A stretch of 7,927 bases of DNA from Oscillospiraceae bacterium (GCA_017405545.1 JAFRAF010000152.1:1-7927); one strand, 5' to 3'; numbered from the stretch's first letter, positions 1-6,117 are shown. Notes: a model not told the origin generated them from the sequence alone. Numbers and translations are program-made.

Positions 1-582
1 CTTCAGCTCGTAGTCAGTCATGACGCCCTGTGGGCCCGAGGCGTGCAGATCATTGCATATCTCCGTGAGCGTGAAGCCCGCCTCGCTGAACTGCTCCAGC
101 GAGTATTCAAACAGGGGCAGATTGTCGGTTTTGAAGTGTATCTCCCCCCCTGGTCTCAGCACGTTTTTGTAGGACGCGAGAAAGAGGGGACTGGTGAGTC
201 TGCGCTTGGCGTGGCGCTTGGTGGGCCAGGGGTCGCAGAAGTTTATATATATCCTGTCCGCCTCGCCCGGAGCGAATATGAGCTCCAGCTTCGCCGCGTC
301 CGTGTCGATAAAGCGGACATTGGGCAGCCGGGCCTCCTTCGCCCGCTCCATGGCCACCACCATGGCGTCGGGTACCCTCTCCACCGCGGCGATGAGGCAG
401 TCGGGGTTTTGCGCGGCCGTACCGGCAGTGAAGCGGCCTTTGCCGCAGCCCAGCTCTATCCATAGCCTTTCGCCGCCGAAGCTCTCCAGCCAGCGGCCCC
501 GGAGCTCCTCGGGCGCCTTGACCTGCCATGCGGCGCAGCGCTCCATGCGGGGTATGAGATTGGGTTTTTTCCTCATGCGCAT
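1..582 (-). CDS. trmB: tRNA (guanine-N7-)-methyltransferase TrmB, 3' end cut by window edge
   Basis: SAM-dependent enzyme that methylates N7 of G46 in the variable loop of tRNAs in the cytoplasm. The first 194 codons are visible and the frame is open to base 1, so the C-terminus lies outside the window; the family is usually about 210-240 residues. Visible signatures are the SAM-binding motif I IELGCGKGRF (residues 42-51), the acidic post-motif strand AAVER (65-69), the family hallmark NFCDPWPTKRHAKRR (114-128), KTDN (151-154) and the start of the C-terminal MTDYE motif (188-192). The ATG at 582 is chosen because GGTGAT, complementary to the 16S 3' end, lies 4 nt upstream; a second ATG at 576 is possible. 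A dedicated promoter lies just upstream, so it is transcribed independently of rubrerythrin. Identity is close to certain. Confidence 0.95.
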   Translation of the reverse strand, partial: MRMRKKPNLIPRMERCAAWQVKAPEELRGRWLESFGGERLWIELGCGKGRFTAGTAAQNPDCLIAAVERVPDAMVVAMERAKEARLPNVRFIDTDAAKLELIFAPGEADRIYINFCDPWPTKRHAKRRLTSPLFLASYKNVLRPGGEIHFKTDNLPLFEYSLEQFSEAGFTLTEICNDLHASGPQGVMTDYELK

Positions 583-600
583 AATTATCACCAAACAATT

Positions 601-629
601 ATTTTAGCATACATATACCCCGGGGTCAA
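601..629 (-). promoter_or_regulatory. Sigma-A-type promoter of trmB
   Basis: On the minus strand the -35 is TTGACC (624-629), followed by a 17-nt spacer and the -10 TAAAAT (601-606), with an extended -10 TG one base before it. The predicted start near 594-596 gives a leader of only about 11-14 nt before the ATG at 582. The match is strong; the start site is inferred. Confidence 0.75.
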
Positions 630-710
630 TTGTATTTGAGCGCTGTTTTTGCGCTGCCCGAGAAGCTGTACGGTCGTGCAGTGAGCGGCCCGGACCTTGA
701 GTCCCTGTCG

Positions 711-807
711 GCCGCCGAAGACCCTACAGGCTCGCGGCGGTTGATTTCCGCCTCATCCGGCTTCGCTCAGCTGTCTTCCCCTCCGGGGGAAGGCTTCGGC
801 GCTGACA
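711..807. repeat. Hairpin-rich spacer, candidate interspersed palindromic (REP/MITE-like) element
   Basis: No convincing gene lies between the trmB promoter and the rubrerythrin terminator. On the plus strand the stretch contains GGCGG/CCGCC (736-740 with 748-752), CTTCCCC/GGGGAAG around a TCCG loop (775-781 with 786-792), a small GC-TTCG-GC hairpin (793-800) and an enclosing TCAGC/GCTGA pair (767-771 with 801-805). CGGCGG at 735-740 could instead pair with CCGCCG at 712-717. The motif order (CCGCCTCATCCG, then TTCCCC hairpin, then GGCGCTGACAAAT) resembles short repeated palindromic elements I recall from GC-rich gut Clostridia, but only one copy is present here. Repeat status is therefore inference from memory. 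A structured RNA or processing site is an alternative. Confidence 0.4.
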
Positions 808-819
808 AATCGCCAAAGT

Positions 820-852
820 AAAAGCCGTCTGTCCGGGCGGACAGGCGGCTTT
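820..852 (-). terminator. Rho-independent terminator of rubrerythrin
   Basis: A 14-bp stem (821-834 with 839-852, one G-U pair) with a GGGC/GCCC loop starts 19 nt after the rubrerythrin stop codon. On the minus strand the stem ends in TTTT followed by ACTTT, an adequate but interrupted U-tract. Confidence 0.8.
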
Positions 853-870
853 CTGCTCGTAAATCGCCTA

Positions 871-1404
871 TTAATAATTAGTGGCCTTGACCTCGAAATA
901 GGCTTGGGGATGATTGCACACGGGGCACATGTCGGGCGCCTTGGTGCCGTACTCCAGATGTCCGCAGTTGCGGCAGTACCAGAGGGTGACCTCCGGCTTT
1001 TTGAAGAGCAGGCCGTTCTCCAGGTTCTGGGCCAGCTTTTTATAGCGCTCCTCGTGGGACTTCTCTATCTTGGCAACGCCCTCGAACATCCTGGCCAGGT
1101 CCTCAAAGCCCTCTTCCCTTGCGGTGGCGGCCATCTCCTTATACATCTCGGTCCACTCCTCATGCTCGCCCTGGGCGGCGGCGATGAGGTTGTCGTCCGT
1201 GTCGCCTATGCCTCCCAGCGCCTTGAACCAGAGCTTGGCGTGCTCCTTCTCATTCTCGGCGGTCTCCAGGAATATGGCTGATATCTGCTCATAGCCCTCT
1301 TTCTTAGCCTTGCTGGCGTAATATGTATACTTGTTTCTCGCCTGAGATTCCCCTGCAAATGCCTTCCAGAGGTTGGCCTCGGTCTTGCTGCCTTTAAGTT
1401 CCAT
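871..1404 (-). CDS. rbr: Rubrerythrin
   Basis: Cytoplasmic non-haem di-iron protein that reduces hydrogen peroxide to water using electrons from reduced rubredoxin or NAD(P)H-linked partners; a standard oxidative-stress enzyme of anaerobes. At 177 residues it is slightly shorter than the Desulfovibrio protein. The N-terminal four-helix ferritin-like domain (about 1-135) carries the expected iron-ligand sites: E19, E52 and H55 in EKEH, the GEHEEWTEMY helix (E80/E83) and E114/H117 in EKSH. The C-terminal rubredoxin-like domain has both cysteine pairs, C144-x2-C147 and C160-x2-C163, followed by the usual HPQAYFE ending. All key residues are present. The ATG at 1404 has AAAGGA 7 nt upstream. It is a single-gene unit with its own promoter, a Fur/PerR-like operator and a terminator. 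Confidence 0.96.
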   Translation of the reverse strand: MELKGSKTEANLWKAFAGESQARNKYTYYASKAKKEGYEQISAIFLETAENEKEHAKLWFKALGGIGDTDDNLIAAAQGEHEEWTEMYKEMAATAREEGFEDLARMFEGVAKIEKSHEERYKKLAQNLENGLLFKKPEVTLWYCRNCGHLEYGTKAPDMCPVCNHPQAYFEVKATNY

Positions 1405-1451
1405 CTTTTAATCCTTTCTCCGGCGATATCATAATTCAACCACCAGTTTTA

Positions 1452-1470
1452 AATAATAATCATTCTTATC
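1452..1470 (-). promoter_or_regulatory. Candidate Fur/PerR-family operator of rubrerythrin
   Basis: The minus-strand 19-mer GATAAGAATGATTATTATT agrees with the classic Fur box at about 14 of 19 positions and has the AT-rich inverted-repeat character of PerR boxes. It lies immediately downstream of the -10 and over the predicted start, where binding would block transcription. PerR control of rubrerythrins is known in clostridia. Whether PerR or Fur reads this site cannot be decided from sequence. Confidence 0.5.
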
Positions 1471-1472
1471 TT

Positions 1473-1501
1473 TTTATAACATACGCCCGCTTTTATGTCA
1501 A
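1473..1501 (-). promoter_or_regulatory. Near-consensus promoter of rubrerythrin
   Basis: The -35 is TTGACA (1496-1501), a perfect consensus; a 17-nt spacer leads to TATAAA (1473-1478), with TG one base upstream giving an extended -10. The predicted start is near 1466, leaving a leader of about 60 nt. The -35 begins 9 nt past the stop codon of the upstream BofA-like gene, with no terminator in between, so some read-through is possible. Confidence 0.85.
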
Positions 1502-1510
1502 GCCTGAATG

Positions 1511-1735
1511 TCAGAACCACAGGCTCAGCACAAGCACAAGGGCAAAGCCCGGAAGCCCCAGAAGGCCAACGGTCAGAACCGCGGGCCAGCTGACCGGCAC
1601 GGCAAGTCCGACGCTTGGCCCGAAACGGGCTGCGAGTACCAGCAGTACGAGCCCCGCGAGGCTGCCGGCGGCCAGACGCAGAAGGAGCGCTGTCGGTCTG
1701 AGCAAGTCTTTCATCCCCCTGAATACATAGTACAT
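1511..1735 (-). CDS. BofA-like small membrane protein (pro-sigma-K processing inhibitor family)
   Basis: A protein of at most 74 residues with two hydrophobic segments (about 12-35 and 52-74). The second follows VPVSWPAVLTVGLLGLPGFALVL, matching the BofA pattern of a V/I-P-I/V turn, small residues and G-x-LG-x-PG. In Bacillus subtilis BofA holds the SpoIVFB protease inactive in the forespore outer membrane until sigma-K is needed; many Clostridia keep homologues with less clear roles. This one lacks the additional N-terminal membrane segment of full-length BofA. The start is unsure: the ATG at 1735 has AGGA only 1 nt away, the ATG at 1714 has AGGGGG touching it, and the TTG at 1705 has that same AGGGGG 9 nt upstream. 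It follows the NimA-like gene by 47 nt and may share its transcript. The family call is from motif recognition only. Confidence 0.65.
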   Translation of the reverse strand: MYYVFRGMKDLLRPTALLLRLAAGSLAGLVLLVLAARFGPSVGLAVPVSWPAVLTVGLLGLPGFALVLVLSLWF

Positions 1736-1782
1736 GTCCTATTATATTCAGGCCCTGCCCCGCTCTTTCCGCCGTATACGGC

Positions 1783-2286
1783 TCAATCCTTATTCGCGCC
1801 GCGGGCCTTGACCAACTCGATGCCCTCTTTCCCGCTCAAGTGCTCTATAGTGAGCTCCAGCATGTTGAGTCTGGACCACTCCCGCTCGATGGAGCTGTCC
1901 CGGTGCGCTGTGTCCCCGCCCGGGGCGTACTTGTCGGCCAGCCTTTCGATGGCCCGGCGCTTATCCGGATCGTCCTCCATTATACGGATGCGGCCGAAGG
2001 CTATGGCGCTCCTGTAGAGAGTGGTGAATATCTCCGGCGCTGTCTGATCCTGATCTATCACGCAGAAGGAGGCCTTGTCGCTTCTCGCTATCGCGTCTAT
2101 CTTGTGACCGGCCTTGGCGCAGTGGAAATACAGCTTTCCCCCGTCATAGAGATAGCTTATGGGCAGGGCGTAGGGGTAGCCCTCATCGCCCGACAGGGCC
2201 AGAACGCCCGATGTGCCCCGGCGGAGTATATCCCGGGTCTCCTCGTCGGTGAGTTTCTGCCGAATCCTGCGCATTTCACGAAACAT
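1783..2286 (-). CDS. Pyridoxamine 5'-phosphate oxidase-related flavoprotein, NimA-like
   Basis: A soluble protein of 167 residues with the FMN-binding split-barrel fold of the NimA/PNPOx-like group. Characteristic features are the N-terminal FREMRR and LTDEE segment, GVLALSGDEGYPYALPISYLYD (27-48), the conserved LYFHCAKAGHKIDAI block (52-66, with H55 and H61), SFCVID (73-78) and RSAIAFGRIRI (92-102). Members bind FMN, haem or related cofactors; some Nim proteins reduce 5-nitroimidazoles, but most chromosomal clostridial copies have unknown substrates and sequence alone does not imply drug resistance. The ATG at 2286 has AAAGGAG 7 nt upstream. It lies 86 nt behind the nucleoside transporter operon, separated by a strong hairpin, and I see no good promoter of its own. 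True PdxH activity is unlikely given the family. Confidence 0.88.
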   Translation of the reverse strand: MFREMRRIRQKLTDEETRDILRRGTSGVLALSGDEGYPYALPISYLYDGGKLYFHCAKAGHKIDAIARSDKASFCVIDQDQTAPEIFTTLYRSAIAFGRIRIMEDDPDKRRAIERLADKYAPGGDTAHRDSSIEREWSRLNMLELTIEHLSGKEGIELVKARGANKD

Positions 2287-2327
2287 GGCTTCGCTCCTTT
2301 CTCGTTTTTAATACGGGTGGGTATTTT

Positions 2328-2367
2328 AATTCGGCCGCAGCGCATATGACGGCGCCGCGGCCGAACC
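2328..2367 (-). terminator. Strong hairpin behind the ABC transporter operon, possible terminator or mRNA-end structure
   Basis: An 11-bp inverted repeat (2328-2338 with 2357-2367, two G-U pairs when read on the minus strand) built on CGGCCG, with an 18-nt loop, begins 5 nt after the last permease stop. There is no U-tract on the minus strand (AAAATACC follows), so it is not a textbook terminator. It could stabilise the transporter mRNA or reduce read-through into the NimA-like gene. Confidence 0.4.
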
Positions 2368-2372
2368 GAAGT

Positions 2373-3362
2373 CTATCGCTCTTCTCTGAAATAGGGCTCG
2401 CCCAGAGCGGCCGGAGGCTGGCTCTCGCGCTTGCGCCGGAGGCTGACCATGACCAGCACCAGCAGGGTTACCAGATAGGGCAGCATCTTGAACAGCTCCT
2501 GTGAAGAGCGGGTGAGCCCCTCAATGTAGAAGTACAGCCAGAAGAGCACGCCGAAGAGGTAGGAGCCCCAGACGATGTTTCTGGGCTTCCATGTGGCGAA
2601 AATGACCAGCGCCACAGAGAGCCAGCCCAGCTTTTCTATGGAGCCGTCGGTGCTCCATGTGCCCTTAATATAGTCCATGGTGTAGTACAGGCCGCCCATG
2701 CCTGTGATGGCGGCGCCTATGCATGTGGCCAGATACTTGTACTTGGTGACGCTTATGCCCGCCGCGTCGGCGGTGCCGGGGTTCTCACCCACGGCCCGGA
2801 GGTTAAGTCCTATGCGGCTGCGGGCCAGGAACCAGCCCAGCACAATGGCGATGATTATGGCCAGATAGGCCATAAAGCCGTAGGACAGGACAATCTTGCC
2901 GAACAGGCCCGTGCTTGACGCTATGGGCATGTTCGCCCGGAAGGCCGCGCTGGTGACGGAGGTGGATATCTGACCCACGCCGCCGGCCATGCGGTTGAGG
3001 GAGCCGCCGAAGAAGTTGGCTATGCCCGAGCCGAATATGGTCAGAGTAAGACCTGTGACCTGCTGATTGGCCCGGAAGGTTATGGTCAGCAGGCTGTACA
3101 GTCCGCCTGCCAGAGCGGAGCCGATGAGGCAGCAGAGCAGGGCGATGATGAGCCCCACTATGCCCGTGGGCTGGGCCGCATGGGATTCGTATATGAAGGC
3201 CCCGGCCAGGCCGGAGATGCCGCCGATGTACATGATGCCGGGCACGCCCAGATTGAGGTTGCCCGCCTTTTCGGTGAGTATCTCGCCCAGAGCGCCGAAC
3301 ATGATGACCGTGCCGAAAACGATGGCGGCCTGAATAAGGGAAACCAGCTGTGCGCCTGTCAC
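2373..3362 (-). CDS. ABC transporter permease, NupQ-like (BMP-type nucleoside importer)
   Basis: Inner-membrane channel subunit of an ABC importer of the branched-chain/ribose permease class (BPD_transp_2). At 329 residues with about 8-10 hydrophobic segments it has the usual size. Family landmarks are AGNLNLGVPGIMYIGG (33-48), an N-L-G-x-x-G motif near the first helices, and AVGENPGTADAAGIS in the cytoplasmic coupling loop that contacts the ATPase. The order ATPase, longer permease, shorter permease matches Bacillus nupOPQ and Lactococcus nupABC, which import nucleosides, so nucleosides are the best guess for the substrate. The start is a GTG at 3362, directly abutting the TAA of the preceding permease, with AAAGGAGG (3371-3378) 8 nt upstream. 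This tight junction suggests coupled translation. Substrate is inferred, not seen. Confidence 0.92.
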   Translation of the reverse strand: MTGAQLVSLIQAAIVFGTVIMFGALGEILTEKAGNLNLGVPGIMYIGGISGLAGAFIYESHAAQPTGIVGLIIALLCCLIGSALAGGLYSLLTITFRANQQVTGLTLTIFGSGIANFFGGSLNRMAGGVGQISTSVTSAAFRANMPIASSTGLFGKIVLSYGFMAYLAIIIAIVLGWFLARSRIGLNLRAVGENPGTADAAGISVTKYKYLATCIGAAITGMGGLYYTMDYIKGTWSTDGSIEKLGWLSVALVIFATWKPRNIVWGSYLFGVLFWLYFYIEGLTRSSQELFKMLPYLVTLLVLVMVSLRRKRESQPPAALGEPYFREER

Positions 3363-4472
3363 TTACTCCGCCTCCTTTCTGGCAGAGCCCCTGAATACGA
3401 GGCGGTAGTTGATGAAGAACTCGCTGCCCAGGATGAAGAAGAGGATGATGCCCGTGACCATCTCGGAGGCGTAGTCGTTGAAACCGTAGTCCGAGGCGAT
3501 CTGGGCCGCGCCCTTCTCAAGGGCCACGAGCAGGAAGGACATGACTATCATGGTGAAGGTGTTGAACTTGGCCAGCCACGCCACGATGATGGCGGTGAAG
3601 CCGCGTCCGCCGGCTGTGGAGGTGGATATGGTGTGGGAGGCGCCGGACACGGCGATAAAGCCCGCAAGTCCCGCCACCGCGCCGGATATGAGCATGGTGC
3701 GTATGTACACCTTGGGCACGCTGATACCCGCGTATCTGGCGGTGTTCTCCGATTCGCCCACCACAGCGATCTCATAGCCCTGCTTGGAATACTTGAGATA
3801 TATGAACATGAGCACCGTCACGGCCAGCACTATCAGCACGTTCCAGCCGTAGTCGGTGTTGAAGCCGTGGGAGAACATGTTGGGCAGCCAGCCTACCTTG
3901 GAGTTGTCCCAGGGGATGATGCCCACGGTGTTGGAGCCGTAGGGGTGCTCCCACTTGGCCACGAAGTAGCTGGTCAGCTGTATTGCCACATAGTTCATCA
4001 TGAGGGTGAACAGTGTCTCGTTGGTGTTCCAGCGGGCCTTGAACAGGGCGGGGATAAGGCCCCACACCGCTCCGGCCAGCAGGCTGGTGACTATCATCAG
4101 CAGGAACAGCAGGGGCAGGGATACGCTGCCGCCCAGACATATGATGCAGGCGCTGGTGGCGAGTCCGCCCACCAGTATCTGGCCCTCCGCGCCGATGTTC
4201 CAGAAGCGCATCTTGAAAGCCGGGGCCAGTGCCACGGCGATGCACAGCAGGGTCATGGCGTCGCGTATGGTTATCCAGCTGCGCTTTTTCGAGCCGAAGG
4301 CCCCGTCCAGCATGGAGCCGTAGACCTTCACGGGGTTGACCTTGATTATGGCTACGATTATCAGGGCGCTGACTATCAGCGCCAGTACGAAGGCCGCTAT
4401 TCTTATGAGCAGCGCCCTTGTGAAGGGCGATTCCCTGCGGGTTATGCGCACAAAGGGTTCTTTGGGACTCAT
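3363..4472 (-). CDS. ABC transporter permease, NupP-like (BMP-type nucleoside importer)
   Basis: First permease of the importer, 369 residues. It has a short cytoplasmic basic N-terminus (ITRRE), a membrane segment at about 20-46, then the family motif FWNIGAEGQILVGGL (89-103) and further helices to the C-terminus. The coupling-loop motif is GESENTARYAGIS, and GGRGFTAIIVAWLAKFN is the usual late conserved block. It should pair with the neighbouring 329-residue permease as a heterodimer energised by the double-domain ATPase. The ATG at 4472 overlaps the ATPase stop codon as ATGA (4-bp overlap, 4469-4472), and AAGGAGG (4480-4486) lies 7 nt upstream. It belongs to the BPD_transp_2 family; nucleoside specificity follows from similarity to NupP. 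Confidence 0.92.
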   Translation of the reverse strand: MSPKEPFVRITRRESPFTRALLIRIAAFVLALIVSALIIVAIIKVNPVKVYGSMLDGAFGSKKRSWITIRDAMTLLCIAVALAPAFKMRFWNIGAEGQILVGGLATSACIICLGGSVSLPLLFLLMIVTSLLAGAVWGLIPALFKARWNTNETLFTLMMNYVAIQLTSYFVAKWEHPYGSNTVGIIPWDNSKVGWLPNMFSHGFNTDYGWNVLIVLAVTVLMFIYLKYSKQGYEIAVVGESENTARYAGISVPKVYIRTMLISGAVAGLAGFIAVSGASHTISTSTAGGRGFTAIIVAWLAKFNTFTMIVMSFLLVALEKGAAQIASDYGFNDYASEMVTGIILFFILGSEFFINYRLVFRGSARKEAE

Positions 4473-6007
4473 TCGCTCTCCTCCTTCCGCAGGTGGGTCA
4501 TGAGGAGACCGACCTCCTCCTTGCTGGTGCTGCGGCCGTCCACAATGCCGTTTATCTGTCCGTCACACAGGACAAGTATCCTGTCGCACAGCTCCAGCAG
4601 CACGTCCAGGTCCTCTCCCACATATATGACGGCGACGCCCGCCTTTTTCTGCTCGTTTAGCAGCCTGTATATGGTGTATGAGGTATTGATGTCCAGTCCG
4701 CGGACCGCGTAGGCGGTCATAAGCACGGTGGGGTTGGCGGATATCTCCCGGCCCACCAGCACCTTCTGCACGTTTCCGCCGGAGAGCTTGCGCACCGGGG
4801 TGTTTATGCTGGGGGTCATGACCTCCAGCTCCTCCACGACCTCTTTAGCCAGCCTGTTGGGGGGCTTTCTGTCCGGGAAGAGCCTGTGGCCGTCCCGGTA
4901 GGTCTTGAGCATCATGTTGTCGGCGGTGCCCATGCTGGCCACGAGGCCCATGCCCAGCCGGTCCTCCGGCACGAAGGAGAGGGCCACGCCCATGCGGGAT
5001 ATCTGCAGGGGGTGTTTGCCCACCAGCTCCACGCCGGCACCGCCGTTCCCGTCGGGCGGGAAGTATTTGATGCTGCCCGTCACGTCCTGCAGGCCGGCTA
5101 TGGCCTCCAGCAGCTCCTTCTGTCCGCTGCCGGAGATGCCCGCTATGCCCAGTATCTCTCCGCCCATGGCGGAGAAGCTCAGATCCTTCAGCACCTGCAC
5201 CCCGTCCTTGCTGGTGAGGCTGAGATTCTCTATCCGCAGACGCTCCACGGTGTCCTTGGGCTCGGGCCTTTCGATGTTCAGGGCCACGGCCCTGCCCACC
5301 ATCATGTCCGTCAGAGCCTGGGGGTTTGTGTCCTTTGTGGCCACCTCGCCTATGTATTTGCCCTTGCGCAGCACGGCCACCCGGTCGGAGACCTCCATGA
5401 CCTCGTGGAGCTTGTGGGTGATGATGACCACGGACTTGCCGTCGGCCTTCATGTTGCGCATGACGGTGAAGAGCTTCTCCGTCTCCTGGGGGGTCAGCAC
5501 GGCGGTGGGCTCGTCCAGTATGAGGATATCCGCGCCCCGGTACAGCACCTGGACTATCTCAAGGGTCTGCTTCTGGCTGACGGACATGTTGTAGACCTTC
5601 TGGTTCGGGTCCACGTCGAAGCCGTAGTGCTCGCAGATCTGCTGGACTCTGGCGGCGATGGCCTTGCGGCTGAGCCGCTCCCTGTCCTCCAGACCCAGCA
5701 CGATGTTCTCCGCGGCGGTGAACACGTCCACCAGCTTGAAGTGCTGGTGTATCATGCCTATGCGCAGGTCATAGGCGTCCTTGGGGGAGCGTATAGAAAC
5801 CTCTTTATCCCCGATAAAAATCTGTCCCTCATCCGGGAAATAAATACCCGACAGCATGTTCATGAGAGTGGTCTTTCCACTGCCGTTCTCACCCAGCAGG
5901 GCCAGTATCTCGCCGCGCTTTATATCAAGGCAGACCTTGTCGTTGGCGACGATAGACCCGAAGGTTTTACTGATATTTACGATCCGGACGGCGTTTTCAG
6001 CTTCCAA
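4469..6007 (-). CDS. ABC transporter ATP-binding protein with two ATPase domains, NupO-like
   Basis: Cytoplasmic motor of the importer, 512 residues from the chosen start, with two fused nucleotide-binding domains as in RbsA and NupO. Domain 1 has Walker A GENGSGKTT (39-47), signature MSVSQKQ (141-147), Walker B ILILDEP (161-167) and the switch histidine in ITH (198). Domain 2 has a non-canonical Walker A GISGSGQKE (290-298), an intact LSGGN signature (408-412), VLMTAYAVRGLD instead of a catalytic Walker B, and VGED where the switch histidine belongs. The asymmetry is common in this subfamily. I choose the TTG at 6007 because GGAGGGGTGA (6013-6022) lies 5 nt upstream and the protein then begins like its relatives. 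The ATG at 6073 is in frame but has no ribosome site. First gene of the operon; overlaps the next by 4 bp. Confidence 0.93.
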   Translation of the reverse strand: MEAENAVRIVNISKTFGSIVANDKVCLDIKRGEILALLGENGSGKTTLMNMLSGIYFPDEGQIFIGDKEVSIRSPKDAYDLRIGMIHQHFKLVDVFTAAENIVLGLEDRERLSRKAIAARVQQICEHYGFDVDPNQKVYNMSVSQKQTLEIVQVLYRGADILILDEPTAVLTPQETEKLFTVMRNMKADGKSVVIITHKLHEVMEVSDRVAVLRKGKYIGEVATKDTNPQALTDMMVGRAVALNIERPEPKDTVERLRIENLSLTSKDGVQVLKDLSFSAMGGEILGIAGISGSGQKELLEAIAGLQDVTGSIKYFPPDGNGGAGVELVGKHPLQISRMGVALSFVPEDRLGMGLVASMGTADNMMLKTYRDGHRLFPDRKPPNRLAKEVVEELEVMTPSINTPVRKLSGGNVQKVLVGREISANPTVLMTAYAVRGLDINTSYTIYRLLNEQKKAGVAVIYVGEDLDVLLELCDRILVLCDGQINGIVDGRSTSKEEVGLLMTHLRKEESE

Positions 6008-6012
6008 AAGCG

Positions 6013-6022
6013 TCACCCCTCC
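6013..6022 (-). promoter_or_regulatory. Shine-Dalgarno site deciding a TTG start for the ATPase
   Basis: GGAGGGGTGA on the minus strand contains GGAGG and GGTGA, both complementary to the 16S 3' end, 5 nt before the TTG at 6005-6007. The in-frame GTG at 6016 lies inside this element and so cannot use it well. Confidence 0.7.
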
Positions 6023-6088
6023 ATATTGAATCTGATTGTATATTCCTGAATAAAAGCGGATTTTTCCGTTCATTTAACACATTTATTA

Positions 6089-6117
6089 ATGTTATCACAT
6101 TTTTCCCCCGTTGACAA
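6089..6117 (-). promoter_or_regulatory. Promoter of the ABC importer operon
   Basis: TTGTCA (6112-6117), a 17-nt spacer and TAACAT (6089-6094), with TG one base before the -10 giving an extended -10. The predicted start near 6082 leaves a leader of about 75 nt to the TTG at 6007. The -35 sits within a 5-bp inverted repeat with a single central base (6109-6119), which might be an operator. No riboswitch fold was recognised in the short leader. Confidence 0.7.

Noticed and set aside
107..598. A 163-codon minus-strand frame overlapping trmB
   Set aside because: It is a different frame of the same strand; the true frame carries all TrmB motifs, while this one is an arginine/glycine-rich shadow.
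630..821. A 63-codon plus-strand open frame in the trmB-rbr spacer
   Set aside because: It lacks a ribosome site, runs through the hairpin-rich block and into the terminator, and looks like no known protein.
1394..1432. A 12-codon upstream frame in the rubrerythrin leader that overlaps the rbr start codon
   Set aside because: Its GGTGG ribosome site is weak and the frame could easily be chance; rbr has its own good Shine-Dalgarno site.
1736..1746. A perfect TATAAT (1741-1746) upstream of the BofA-like gene
   Set aside because: No -35 element lies at proper spacing and the implied start would fall on the first ATG; it was not called as a promoter.
3180..4712. A 510-codon open frame on the plus strand, antisense to the permeases and the end of the ATPase
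   Set aside because: It lies opposite well-recognised genes, its translation is low-complexity (Gly, His, Tyr, Gln, Val rich) and it resembles no family. Long antisense frames are expected opposite GC-rich genes.
4886..6049. A 387-codon plus-strand open frame antisense to the ATPase
   Set aside because: Same reasoning: histidine- and glycine-rich shadow of a clear ABC ATPase, with no ribosome site supporting it.
6028..6062. A possible CodY box (TTTATTCAGGAATAT) in the importer leader
   Set aside because: Only about 9 of 15 positions fit the CodY consensus, too few to call.
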